Assembly: GCF_030272615.1 (NCBI RefSeq) | Contig: NC_081410.1 | Span: 504,360,942 to 504,424,941 of the forward strand | Length of the DNA stretch: 64,000 nucleotides | Origin: Cryptomeria japonica | Lineage: Eukaryota > Streptophyta > Pinopsida > Cupressales > Cupressaceae | Direction: 5' to 3' | In this document: positions 22,965 through 32,726 of the stretch, in pieces | Layout of the letters: every line of letters begins with the position of its first letter | How positions within the stretch are numbered: the stretch's first letter is position 1 | Notes under the pieces: generated by a model | What the model was told of the DNA's origin: nothing | What the model saw: the letters and a program-made list of their open reading frames with translations, nothing else | The model's database searches: none | Translations under genes and position numbers: made by a program

Positions 22965-25445
22965 TTTGCCCCTCTTTGAGACGGTGCGGTTTATCGCGTC
23001 GTTTCAAAGAAAGAAAAATAGGTGTGAAGAAATGCCCCATAAAATGTAAATTTAATGGGTGGTATGCCCCCTCGAGAGATGGGCCGAATTTTATTTTGAA
23101 AAATCGGGCGATCTCTCGAAAAAGAATGCAAAGTGGAGGGGAGGTAGAATAGAAGAAATTAGAACTAATGATGAAAGAATGGGAGAAAATGGAGTGAATA
23201 TGAAGAAACAACAAGCCAATGAGTACCCTGAGGTCATGCAAGAGATACATAGCAGATGTAGTGTGGGGTTTTGATTGATGCTATACAATTGATCAAAATT
23301 GTTTGGACAATCTGGTGCAATCGGTTTAATTGCCCCGGTCAAGTCAAAGCGTGACAGTTGATGTCAGTTGGTCGCTTGGACATGATAAAGTCTGAGTAAG
23401 TGAATCAAAGTGACCTGATGGTGACTTAGACAATTGATGTAATTGCCCAATGAAGTCAAGGTATATGAAGCAAAATACTCGTTGAGACGTAGACAATTGA
23501 TGTAATTGTCCGATGTGATTGTGTTTGATTGGTTGATCAATTGATAGTGTGTGCGTGTGATGGATGGTTGTGGGGAATCATGGCAGCCCCGTTGAGACTA
23601 GGTCATTATGATAAATGCCTGATGTAGTCTAGGATTACCATAATCGATTACCTGTTGAGACCCGAAGATACTTGATCAGAGTATCTGTTGATAGTCTAGG
23701 TGTGTGGGAGTCGATGTATCTGTGTAGACAGAGTAACTTGCTTGATTGTGTGGATGAATGAGGATGGGAAACACAATCCCTCCTATTAGAGATGGATGGT
23801 GATAAACGTGGCTTGATTGGGTTGATGGGAAACGATGAAGGATATGTGATGCTGATTATCGAGATGGGGAGGGTGGGGGGGTTCAATGTTAAATAGAAGA
23901 AATGGAGGACCTATTACATTCCTATGGAAGAAGAGGAAAATAGAGTATCCATTGTCATTACTATGTATGAATGATATGCAGCTATTTATGAATGTATGGA
24001 TGGATGGAATGCAACGAAATGCAATATATACAGATGAGATGAAATGACGATCCATGGTGCTTTATTTTTCATCATTGAGCTTTAAAATGTTGTAAGAAAA
24101 TACAAGCAACTTGACATAAAGATTCAAGATGACCAGAGTATTTCTTACATGGATTTTGATATAGCAAGTTAATACAAGCAACTTGATATAATGGATCAAG
24201 TTGACCTGAGTATTGCTTGCGGAACAGACAAGGATTATCACCGTTCATGCATGACTTGGATCGTCCTCCTTGATCTTAGGCTGATCATATCCTGAGACAA
24301 GTGCATACCGTACTAAGAAATAAAAACCTTTATCCAAATTGGATGAGGAGGAACCAAAGGATGAGCATTGTACCTGCAACCAAACAGTATATATACATAA
24401 AGAATAAAGAATAAGGATCCTTGGTAATGGCTCATGCTCATATGGTCGAGGTATACGCTGTAGTCAGCAAGCTGTAGTGATCTATGACTGTATTTTGCAT
24501 AAGATCATGTAGCTTGGTGAACTTCCCACGTAGACACCATTAGTACATGCCCCAGTACTTCATCGGAAATAATGTGCAAACGATACAAAACAATGCTGAA
24601 AGATCCCGATACAGATAAACAAATGAATTACTCACGAATCAACCAAGCATTTGACAGCCTAACAGAATTTTCTTGTCAAAGAAAACGTCATCTTGTCTTT
24701 GTTTTGGTAAGGAAGGATGCATCCTTGTTTTAAAGACAGTTTTGGATTGTTGATGTGGATTGTGTTGGTCGAGTGATAAGTGGTCATTTGTGTGAGTATT
24801 TTGTATCTGATCGGATGAATATGTACAAGGTGTTGTCATGTTTTTTTTTTGGGTGATTTTTGATGGGTTTTCCGATGTTTTTTGGATTTTGTGAAACAAT
24901 TTTGAATGTTTTTGGTATTTTGAGAGTCATTTTTGAATGTTTTTGATATTTTCGAGAGTCATTTTTGAATGTTTTTGATATTTTGAGAGTTATTTTTGAA
25001 TGTTTTTGGTATTTTCTGATGATTGCCTGAATGAAGAGCGTAATGATATATAAGACAATGTAGAATCCACTTCCATCACGAGGGTAAGGGTATTGCCCCC
25101 AGTTTGTAGACCTGACTATGAAAAGGTGGGATGCTAGACGCATGGAATACTTTCTTGGATTACAGATAAAATAACAAGCCATGGTTAGATGGATGGATGT
25201 GTGTATGTATGAATGTGATCGCAACAAGCCTGAAAGACAATGGAGCCATAGCCTTTACGAGTGGCGCCTGTTTGCCAGGTTTTCACCATCGTACTTACCC
25301 AAGGTGCCACCGGAGTGGTTGTTCACCATTTGGATGCATGATTTTTCTTTACTTTTTTGAATGTTTTTATATTTTCTTCAGGACATTTTTCTGAATGTTT
25401 TTTGGTATTTTCTGATAGGCAGGGGAGCCTGATGCTCTGTACAGC
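22965..25445 (-). other. Element A 3' non-coding region with purine tract
   Basis: Purine tract AAAGAGGGGCAAA (minus strand) at 22965-22977, directly at the LTR. Next inward are GGTATGCCCCCTCGAGAG (23061-23078), a stretch with repeated CAATTG (about 23280-23550), a block with GTGAACTTCCCACGTAGACACC (24451-24570), a T-rich tandem repeat (24890-25020) and a conserved block at 25195-25360. All have counterparts in B. No convincing gene is seen: the 147-codon minus frame at 24784-25227 is largely a translation of the tandem repeat. Confidence 0.75.
24890..25020. repeat. T-rich tandem repeat, ~36-bp unit, about four copies
   Basis: Units of TTTTTGAATGTTTTTGGTA followed by TTTTGAGAGTCA, with small variations. 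It lies between pol and the 3' LTR of A. Confidence 0.85.
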
Positions 25446-25625
25446 TTATGTGTAAAACCGTTTGAGGTGCATGCTATTGATTGGATCTGCGAGCGGTTCT
25501 CCATCTGATGTAGCCAACTGATATGCCCCGGACCCAAATACAGCAGTGACAACATATGGGCCTAGCCAATTTGATTCAAACTTGCCTTGATGTTCTCTAT
25601 TTGGTTGGTTGCGAGGATTCTCTCA
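25446..25625 (-). CDS. Element A pol C-terminal extension beyond an in-frame TGA
   Basis: After the TGA at 25625-25623 the same frame stays open for about 59 codons to TAA at 25448-25446. The translated stretch (NPRNQPNRE..., GKFESNWLGPYVV..., MHLKRFYT) aligns with the integrase C-terminal end of element B, where the TGA position is a Lys codon. The extension therefore belongs to the original pol and is cut off by a recent change. It would be made only if the TGA is read through or is an assembly artefact. Confidence 0.75.
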
Positions 25626-28600
25626 AAGAACAAGATCACCTACCTCAAATGTACGAGGTCTAACTCGGTGATTGTAGCTTCTACTCATGCGCTGCTGATA
25701 GGCTTTGAGATGGTTGTATGCAACTTGTCGCTTCTCATCAAGTAGCTCCAAGTCCTGAAGGCGTGAGACTCTGTATGCGTCATCATCAATGAGATTGTGC
25801 AAGGAAACCCTTAATGATGGTATCTCGACCTCAATAGGCAAGATAGCTTCTGCACCATAGACCAATGAATAAGGAGTTGCACCTATAGGGGTTCGAATGC
25901 TAGTTCGATATGCCCATAGCGCTGGATTCAATTGAACATGCCAATCACGACCGACATCATTGACTGTCTTCTTTAGGATCCTCAATATGTTTTTATTGGA
26001 TGCTTCGGCCTGACCATTGCCTTGTGGGTAATAGGGAGTGGAAAAGCGGTGTTGGATATGAAATTTATCACAAAGCTCACGGACATCCTGATTTTTGAAA
26101 GGAAGACCGTTATCTGTGACAATGGACATGGGCACACCATACCGACAGATGATGTAATTGAGGATGAATGAGGCGATCTGCTTGCCGGTGACTTGGGTAA
26201 GTGGAACAGCTTCGATCCACTTGGTGAAATATTCGGTGGCGGTAATAATGAATTTATGGCCATTGGATGAAGATGGATGGATTTTACCCACAAGGTCAAG
26301 GCCCCATTGACAAAAAGGCCATGGTGTTGTGATTGGTTGCAGTTCTTGTGCTGGTGCATGTATCAGGTCACCGTGAACTTGACATTTCTTGCACTTCCTG
26401 ACAAAGTAGTAGGAATCCTTTTCCATAGAGGGCCAATAGTATCCAGCTCGCATGATCTTCTTGGCTAGTGATGGACCACTTGAGTGAGTCCCGCAAATTC
26501 CTTCATGTACCTCTTCCAAAGCCTTTGTTATCTCACCTTGTTCTAGACATCGAAGGAGAGTACCATTAAGACTACGTCGGTATAGGGTTTCGGCAATAAT
26601 GGTATATCGAGCAGTTTGGCGAATGAAGGTTTTTCGTTGGTTATTCGATTGGTTGGGAGGAGGGGTATGATCGCGAAGATAGGTGTAGAACTCACCGTAC
26701 CATGGGGATTCATAACCAACAAGGCAACATATCATTTCAGATTCGGGGATATCATAAGCGGGGATCCAAAGTTGTTCTACCAAGAACTCGTAGCGTGTTG
26801 AATTCTGTGGAAGATCTAGTAGAGATGCGATGGTAGCCATGGCGTCAGCAGCTCGATTCTGATCTCTTGGTATCTGCTCAAAAGTGATAGTAGTAAATGA
26901 TGTCTTTAGATTGTCCACCATTTGCTTGTATGGCATGAGTTTATCATCTTTGGTCTGATACTCATCTGTTGCTTGTCGAATGACTAGTTGGGAATCGCCA
27001 TATACTTGCAATTCTTTTAATTTCCATTGTACGGCTAACCTGAGTCCTGTGATCAAGGCCTCATACTCTGCTATGTTGTTTGTGCATGGAAATGTGAGCC
27101 TGTAAGACTTCGGGATGCTATCACCTTGAGGTGTGATAAACAGAATGCCTGCCCCCGAGCCGTGCCTAGTGTATGAACCATCAAAATATAATTTCCATGG
27201 TTGTGCTGTTGTGATCATGAATATCTCTTCATCTGGAAAATTGGAAATGAGAGGATGATCACCTATGAGAGGTGCATCAGCCAACTGATCTGCAATAACT
27301 TGACCTTTGATAGCTTTACGGTCCACATACTCGATGTCAAATTCACTTAGAATCATTACCCATTTGGCCAAACGACCTGTCAATGCTGCTTTGCTGAGTA
27401 AATACTTGAGTGGATCAATCTTTGCAATGAGTTGCACCTTGTGTGTTAACAGATAGTGCCGCAATTTAGTGGCTGCCAGGATTACTGCTAGGCAAGCTCG
27501 CTCAATAGGTGTGTAATTGAGTTCATAGCCAACCAGTGTACGAGAGATGTAGTATACAGCACACTCTTTGCCTTCTGCATTATGTTGTGCCAGTAATACA
27601 CCTAATGCTGTACTTGTCGCTGAGATATAAAGTAACAACGGTCTACTTGGATCTGGTGGCATCAACAATGGTGGATTCATGAGATAGTCTTTAAGGGCCT
27701 GAAATGCTTGCTGGCATCGGGCATCCCACTGAAAGCGGATGTTCTTGTGTAGCAGGTGTGTGAATGGGTGACACTTATCAGCCAATTGTGCAATGAATCT
27801 GCGGATGGATTGAAGCCGTCCTTGTAGTGTCCTTAGCTGACTGATATTCCTTGGAGGTGGCATGTCCATGATTGCCTTAACCTTTGCTGGATCGACCTCA
27901 ATACCTTTGCTTGAGACAATGTATCCTAGAAGCTTCCCGGAGGTCACTCCGAAGACACATTTCTTTGGGTTGAGTCGAACATGGTATTGTTCCAGTCTAT
28001 CAAAGATTTTATCTAAGATGTGAAGATGTCCTTCTCTAGTAAGTGATTTTGCTAGTAAATCATCCACATAATCTTCCATCATAGTATGCATCATGTCATG
28101 GAAGATGGTGGTCATTGCTCTTTGATAGGTCGCTCCTGCATTCTTTAGACCAAAAGGCATTACATTCCAGCAGTATGTGCCCCATGGACATGTGAAGGCT
28201 GTCTTATGTTGGTCCTCTGGTGCGATCTTTATTTGATTGTATCCTGAAAAGCCATCCATGAGTGAAAGCATGGCATGTCTTGCTGTCAAATCTACTATGA
28301 TGTCGATATTTGGTAGAGGGAAGTCATCCTTAGGACATGCCTTATTCAGATCTCTGAAGTCCGTACAAATGCGGATGCCCCCTTTTGGTTTGCCAACTGG
28401 TACAATGTTGGAGATCCATTCTGCATAATCAATTGGTCTAATGAAACCAACATCCAGGAGTTTCTTGAGTTCTGTTTTGACTAGCACGGCAATCTGAGGA
28501 TGCATCTTACGAAGCTTCTGCTTGACAGGTTTGGCTCCTTTTGCTACTGTGAGATGATGCATGACTAAATCAGGATCAAGCCCAGGCATGTCTGCATATG

Positions 28601-30083
28601 ACCATGCAAAGTTGATCTGACGCTGTTGGAAGAACTCTATAAATTGAGGTTGTTCCTCTGGAGTGAGAAGAGATGCCAGATGTATGATATGAGGGTTTTC
28701 AGGAGTCCCCACATTGTATTCTTTGGTCTCCTCAATGAGGATCGTTGATCGTTCCTGTTGTGTATTAGCAGGGAGAATGTCAAACCCTTCATCCTCAGGC
28801 GCCTCAGAGAGGTTTTCACCGTTGGATACGCTCTTTCTTTTTACTTTTGTTGGATCAAACAGTGCCACAGTGTGGTTTTCACTGGAAGATCCATGTTTTA
28901 ATGTTATATTTTTGCAGCTGAAGGGTTTGGCATCCGCCCCGAAGTATGCTGCGCTATTAAGTTCAATGGCGAATCCAGCTTTGTGATCCCCGCTTGGTAG
29001 ATTATCCCTTAATTCCAAAAAGTCAATGATAGCCTCATCGTTTTGGAAGAGGTCAAGACATGGGGGATTTGGTTGGTTCCATTCGATGAGTTCAGGGTGG
29101 ATAATGGGCATTACTTCATCGATTAGGTTAAGTGCGGGAGATGTATCAGTGAGGGTTAAGACAGTGTGGTGAAGGTCGTTGATGGTACTCTCCCTGTCAG
29201 AATCAGGCATAGGATGAGACGTAGGGTCTGTGGAAGATGTTTCCAGCTCAGGTACCCAAGTGGTCTTTATCTGTGCTTCTCCGTAAACAGGGATGTCTTT
29301 GCGGGGTGGAGGTGGTGATGTGTCTTCCTCATCTGAAGTGTTAAGTTGCACTGAATCGAATTCCCACTCATGTGAGTCGGTCTCTGAATCACTCTCCAGC
29401 ATCCGATTGCTATACCATACTGGGATGTCTTTGGAGTTAAACACGGCAGGTGTGATTGGTTTATGTATCCTTGTAGTGATCGGTGCTGCAGGAATTGTGA
29501 TGGGGTTTAATGGATTTGTCACTGGAAGTATCGGTAATGGTGACTCAGTGGCTTCTGCTGGAACTACTGGTGCCATAGATGCTGCTGCGGGTTCCAATAT
29601 AGTTGCTGCTACAAATGGTGTTGCTGATAGGATTACTGGTTCGTTTGATGGGATGAGTGACATTGGTGATGGTGGAGTTGTGAGCCTTGAGGGGGCAGTG
29701 GGGATAGTGTTTGATGGTGCTTTGATTATGAAAGATGTCCTCTTTGCAGTAGGTGGGCAAAATGGTGTGCTGGGTTTTCCTTTGAATCTGAGTTTAGGAA
29801 GGACTTCTTTTTCAAAGCCTAGGCCTGTATTACCTTTGGGCTTGAATTCTGGTAGCAGAGGTTCATGTCGTCCTTGTTTGCAGTATCCCAAAGCACTCTG
29901 ACCATCATATCCCATTCTTTGCATAATGAGGAGGCCTTTGCCATATTGTTCCGTAGGAAGTGTAACTCGCGGTTTGTCAGTGGTGATGGGATCTTTATAG
30001 ATCCATTCCGCTAGGTCCTTATCTTGTGTCTCTTCCTCTTGACTCTTTCCAAGGATGAAAGGCGTTAAGGCACATGCAGGCAT
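25623..30083 (-). CDS. pol: Element A pol: G-patch, reverse transcriptase, two RNase H domains, integrase
   Basis: 1486 codons. Residues ~47-95: G-patch-like segment (YGKGLLIMQRMGYDG...GLGF). ~100-215: Pro/Ser/Thr-rich linker. ~560-735: reverse transcriptase with FRDLNKACPKDDFPLP and active site YVDD (672-675). ~813-935: gypsy-type RNase H whose first catalytic Asp is replaced (LLLYISATS), as is usual when the second copy takes over. ~961-1090: archaeal-type RNase H with D968, E1007, D1030 and D1080. ~1193-1234: integrase HHCC zinc region (H1193, H1200, C1231, C1234). ~1255-1420: integrase core with D1263, D1324 and E1360, exactly 35 residues between the last two. No chromodomain. The ATG at 30083 is in the gag frame, 21 nt after the gag TAG, so the protein may be made as a gag-pol fusion by readthrough. 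It copies the element RNA into DNA and integrates it. The frame stops at TGA 25623. Confidence 0.96.
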   Translation of the reverse strand: MPACALTPFILGKSQEEETQDKDLAEWIYKDPITTDKPRVTLPTEQYGKGLLIMQRMGYDGQSALGYCKQGRHEPLLPEFKPKGNTGLGFEKEVLPKLRFKGKPSTPFCPPTAKRTSFIIKAPSNTIPTAPSRLTTPPSPMSLIPSNEPVILSATPFVAATILEPAAASMAPVVPAEATESPLPILPVTNPLNPITIPAAPITTRIHKPITPAVFNSKDIPVWYSNRMLESDSETDSHEWEFDSVQLNTSDEEDTSPPPPRKDIPVYGEAQIKTTWVPELETSSTDPTSHPMPDSDRESTINDLHHTVLTLTDTSPALNLIDEVMPIIHPELIEWNQPNPPCLDLFQNDEAIIDFLELRDNLPSGDHKAGFAIELNSAAYFGADAKPFSCKNITLKHGSSSENHTVALFDPTKVKRKSVSNGENLSEAPEDEGFDILPANTQQERSTILIEETKEYNVGTPENPHIIHLASLLTPEEQPQFIEFFQQRQINFAWSYADMPGLDPDLVMHHLTVAKGAKPVKQKLRKMHPQIAVLVKTELKKLLDVGFIRPIDYAEWISNIVPVGKPKGGIRICTDFRDLNKACPKDDFPLPNIDIIVDLTARHAMLSLMDGFSGYNQIKIAPEDQHKTAFTCPWGTYCWNVMPFGLKNAGATYQRAMTTIFHDMMHTMMEDYVDDLLAKSLTREGHLHILDKIFDRLEQYHVRLNPKKCVFGVTSGKLLGYIVSSKGIEVDPAKVKAIMDMPPPRNISQLRTLQGRLQSIRRFIAQLADKCHPFTHLLHKNIRFQWDARCQQAFQALKDYLMNPPLLMPPDPSRPLLLYISATSTALGVLLAQHNAEGKECAVYYISRTLVGYELNYTPIERACLAVILAATKLRHYLLTHKVQLIAKIDPLKYLLSKAALTGRLAKWVMILSEFDIEYVDRKAIKGQVIADQLADAPLIGDHPLISNFPDEEIFMITTAQPWKLYFDGSYTRHGSGAGILFITPQGDSIPKSYRLTFPCTNNIAEYEALITGLRLAVQWKLKELQVYGDSQLVIRQATDEYQTKDDKLMPYKQMVDNLKTSFTTITFEQIPRDQNRAADAMATIASLLDLPQNSTRYEFLVEQLWIPAYDIPESEMICCLVGYESPWYGEFYTYLRDHTPPPNQSNNQRKTFIRQTARYTIIAETLYRRSLNGTLLRCLEQGEITKALEEVHEGICGTHSSGPSLAKKIMRAGYYWPSMEKDSYYFVRKCKKCQVHGDLIHAPAQELQPITTPWPFCQWGLDLVGKIHPSSSNGHKFIITATEYFTKWIEAVPLTQVTGKQIASFILNYIICRYGVPMSIVTDNGLPFKNQDVRELCDKFHIQHRFSTPYYPQGNGQAEASNKNILRILKKTVNDVGRDWHVQLNPALWAYRTSIRTPIGATPYSLVYGAEAILPIEVEIPSLRVSLHNLIDDDAYRVSRLQDLELLDEKRQVAYNHLKAYQQRMSRSYNHRVRPRTFEVGDLVL

Positions 30084-30104
30084 GTTTAGTGGTTGCTGGA
30101 GTAA

Positions 30105-30107
30105 CTA
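30105..30107 (-). promoter_or_regulatory. In-frame TAG between gag-protease and pol of element A
   Basis: Minus-strand context CCA CAG TAG TTA CTC CAG. Element B reads CCA CAA ATG TTA CTC at the aligned place, so B had no stop here. This is either a stop read through at low rate to make pol, or a recent nonsense change. The downstream TTACTC is not the classic CAA-TTA readthrough context. Confidence 0.55.
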
Positions 30108-32726
30108 CTGTGGTTTACCATGTGTTCTAGGAGAAGTAGGCATTTGTCCCACACAAAAGAGCTGACTCAAGTTGTATTCTCCAGGACCTTCCTCTGCTAC
30201 TTTCATCTTTAGCTTTTCTTGCTTGGGCATAGGGGTGTTTGAACTGGCAAGAGAGGCGGGATTTATATATGATGTGGAGGAAATGGCTTCTCTATTATTA
30301 GGAACGGTAATCTCTGGTTGATGGCTGATATTATGGCAAAATGCAAAGGGATTTGCATCTCCCAGGATTGTGATCTCGACCCCGTTATGTGGGAACTTGA
30401 TACATTGATGGTAGGTAGATGGAACAGCTTGCATGGCATGTATCCAAGGTCTCCCTAATAATAGATTATATGGCAGAGGAAGGTCCAGAACCTGACAAAT
30501 GATATGCTTTACCACAGGGCCCACTCGGATTGGTAGTACCACAGCTCCTTTGGATGAACGCTCTGCATCATCATAGGCTTTGATGGTGATCTTCTTACGA
30601 GGATCCACTGATTCTATTGCATATCCCAATGCTGTGACCAACTGAAGTGTGCAAATGTTTAGGCCTGCTCCATTATCGATCAAGACTCGCTTGATCCTGT
30701 GTTGGTTGACAAAGCCTTCAATGTGGAGTGAGGCGTTATGAGGTTGTTGGAAAGAAGAGTTGTCGCTTTCAGAAAAAGTGAGACAAGGTGATGACTTTAG
30801 ATTTCCAACCATGGCTTGAAATTGGTCTGTATTCAAGTTTGCAGGGACTGACGCCTCTTGGAGTGCTTGATCCAAGATAGTTTTATGAGATGGTGACAGG
30901 CGTAATAGCTCTAAAATGGATATAAGCGCAGGCGTTTTGTCTAATTGTTCCACAAGATTGTACTGCTTTGGGATGGAGGTGGTGCCTTGTGGAGCTGCCT
31001 TGATGGTAACTTTGCCGCGACGCGTAACAACATTGCAATTTGAGGTGGGATTTTTGAAGGTGATAGTTGCAATTTGTTCACTGGCATCATACAGGTGATT
31101 GACAGTGTAATTATACACAGCCTGCGTATAATCAGTGGTATCAGGACCTCGTCTGGAAGTGGAAGGACCCCTTTGATCTTGTGATGGAAGTGGATTCTTG
31201 AACATCTGATGATCATTATTGGTTGTTTTTGGGTCATGTCCTTCAATTTCAATTTCTCCTCGGTCAATAAGATCCTGAATGAGATCTTTCAATCGATGAC
31301 AATTACTTGTCTTATGTCCTCTTCCTTGATGGAACTCACAATGTTCAGTATCTCTCCACCATGTCGGTTTGACTTGAGGCTCATAATTTGATAACTTAGG
31401 TAAAGTGATCAAATTCTGAGAAATGAGTTGTCGCATCACTGTTTCAATGGGTTCCCCTAAGGGAGTGTATGTGCGTTTTTGTTTTTGTGGACGAGGTCTT
31501 GGTTCATCATGAGATGTGATGCGACCTTGATTAAGAGGAACATTTGTGTTATTTTGAGGTGGAGGATTTTGTCCTGCAAACCGAACCATAGGTTGTGCAT
31601 TTTGGACAGTCCGAGCATCCACAACCCCATCGTTGACGATATTTTTATTCTTGTTCCAGAAGTTTGGTTTGTCACTATTGAAGCGCGGGCGAGGACCATC
31701 TTTGGGTTCATTAAAGATTTTGATGAGTCCTTTTTTGATGAGTGCCCTTTCACACTTTATACCTTTGGTGATCATATCGTTAAAAGAATCTGTATCTTTG
31801 ACATCCAGGTGAAATTCCATTTCTTCGTTTAAGTTGGAAATGAAAATTTCCACTAGTTCTCGTTCAGGTAACTGAAGAGAACGTCTGCTAGACATTTGGC
31901 GCCATCGTTGCAGGAATACTGAGAATAGTTCACCTGGTTTTTGTTTGGTGTTGCATAGATCAGCCATGGTGATGTCGCGTTCACTATTATAAGAGTAATG
32001 AGATAGGAACTTCTGGATGAGTTCCTCAAATGTTCTAATGCCACCTGGAAGTCGGGAAAACCATGATGTGGTTGTTCCTCCCAAGCTTTGGGGAAAAAGG
32101 CGCATTAGGTATGTGTCCTCATAAGCTACTTCAAGACAAGCAGAATGAAATTCTCGGACATGATCACGGGGATCCCCCTTTCCTCTATATTTTTCAAATT
32201 TGGGTGTTTCAAACCCGCGTGGAAAGGGTGGCATATAAAGATTCCTATCAAACGGATAGGGATAGATGTCGTTAAGTGAAAATTGATTGGTCTTAACACC
32301 ACTATGAAGTTGTTGGGCGAGATTCGCGACTTGTTGCCGCAACATCTCCATTTCATTTGGAGGAGGAGGTGGTGGGTTACCTCGAGGGATGTTATATCTG
32401 ATGGGATCTCTACGTCTTTCCTCCTCATGGCGACTTTGTCTTTCTGATGCTTGTCTTAATTGGGCAAGATCAAAGTCTGAGGGGAGTTTGGCTCCTTCTT
32501 GAGCAAGTCTTAAGAAGTGAGCATCCGCATTGCTCCTGAGAATTTCATCAAATAATCTGTTAAAGTGAGGGTTATGCTGAACCCTTTCGATTGTTGAAGG
32601 AGTGGGACTACTTGGGTTTTCATCATTTACATTTCCTCCAAGTGCTTCTTGAAATTCATTGAGGTTGTCCTCTTCTTCCTCAATTTCTATTTCTCGTTGC
32701 CTTGATCGCGATCGGGTTTGAGCCAT
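30105..32726 (-). CDS. gag: Element A gag-protease polyprotein
   Basis: 873 codons, ATG at 32726, TAG at 30105. Residues 1-150 are charged and hydrophilic with a PPPPPP run (~118-123). ~170-310: capsid-type retrotransposon gag domain (FETPKFEKYRGKGDPRDHV; LFPQSLGGTTTSWF; FLQRWRQMSSRRS). 463-476: CX2HX4HX4C zinc knuckle for RNA binding. ~668-790: aspartic protease with active-site motif LIDNGAGLN (D684), Asn replacing the common Ser/Thr, then LLLGRPWIH. The same Asn is present in B (VDNGAGFN). The TAG is followed in the same frame by seven sense codons and then the pol ATG, so gag, protease and pol form one frame with a single amber stop. The start is chosen because MAQTRSRSRQ matches the B start (MAETRAQYQRR). 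Confidence 0.95.
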   Translation of the reverse strand: MAQTRSRSRQREIEIEEEEDNLNEFQEALGGNVNDENPSSPTPSTIERVQHNPHFNRLFDEILRSNADAHFLRLAQEGAKLPSDFDLAQLRQASERQSRHEEERRRDPIRYNIPRGNPPPPPPNEMEMLRQQVANLAQQLHSGVKTNQFSLNDIYPYPFDRNLYMPPFPRGFETPKFEKYRGKGDPRDHVREFHSACLEVAYEDTYLMRLFPQSLGGTTTSWFSRLPGGIRTFEELIQKFLSHYSYNSERDITMADLCNTKQKPGELFSVFLQRWRQMSSRRSLQLPERELVEIFISNLNEEMEFHLDVKDTDSFNDMITKGIKCERALIKKGLIKIFNEPKDGPRPRFNSDKPNFWNKNKNIVNDGVVDARTVQNAQPMVRFAGQNPPPQNNTNVPLNQGRITSHDEPRPRPQKQKRTYTPLGEPIETVMRQLISQNLITLPKLSNYEPQVKPTWWRDTEHCEFHQGRGHKTSNCHRLKDLIQDLIDRGEIEIEGHDPKTTNNDHQMFKNPLPSQDQRGPSTSRRGPDTTDYTQAVYNYTVNHLYDASEQIATITFKNPTSNCNVVTRRGKVTIKAAPQGTTSIPKQYNLVEQLDKTPALISILELLRLSPSHKTILDQALQEASVPANLNTDQFQAMVGNLKSSPCLTFSESDNSSFQQPHNASLHIEGFVNQHRIKRVLIDNGAGLNICTLQLVTALGYAIESVDPRKKITIKAYDDAERSSKGAVVLPIRVGPVVKHIICQVLDLPLPYNLLLGRPWIHAMQAVPSTYHQCIKFPHNGVEITILGDANPFAFCHNISHQPEITVPNNREAISSTSYINPASLASSNTPMPKQEKLKMKVAEEGPGEYNLSQLFCVGQMPTSPRTHGKPQ

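Noticed and set aside
24784-25227. 147-codon minus frame downstream of pol in A
   Set aside because: More than half is a translation of the T-rich tandem repeat; no counterpart frame in B.
29293-29901. 202-codon plus-strand frame opposite pol of A
   Set aside because: It is the antisense shadow of the Pro/Ser/Thr-rich linker of pol; its Gly/Val-rich text has no motif, and the region is not open in B.
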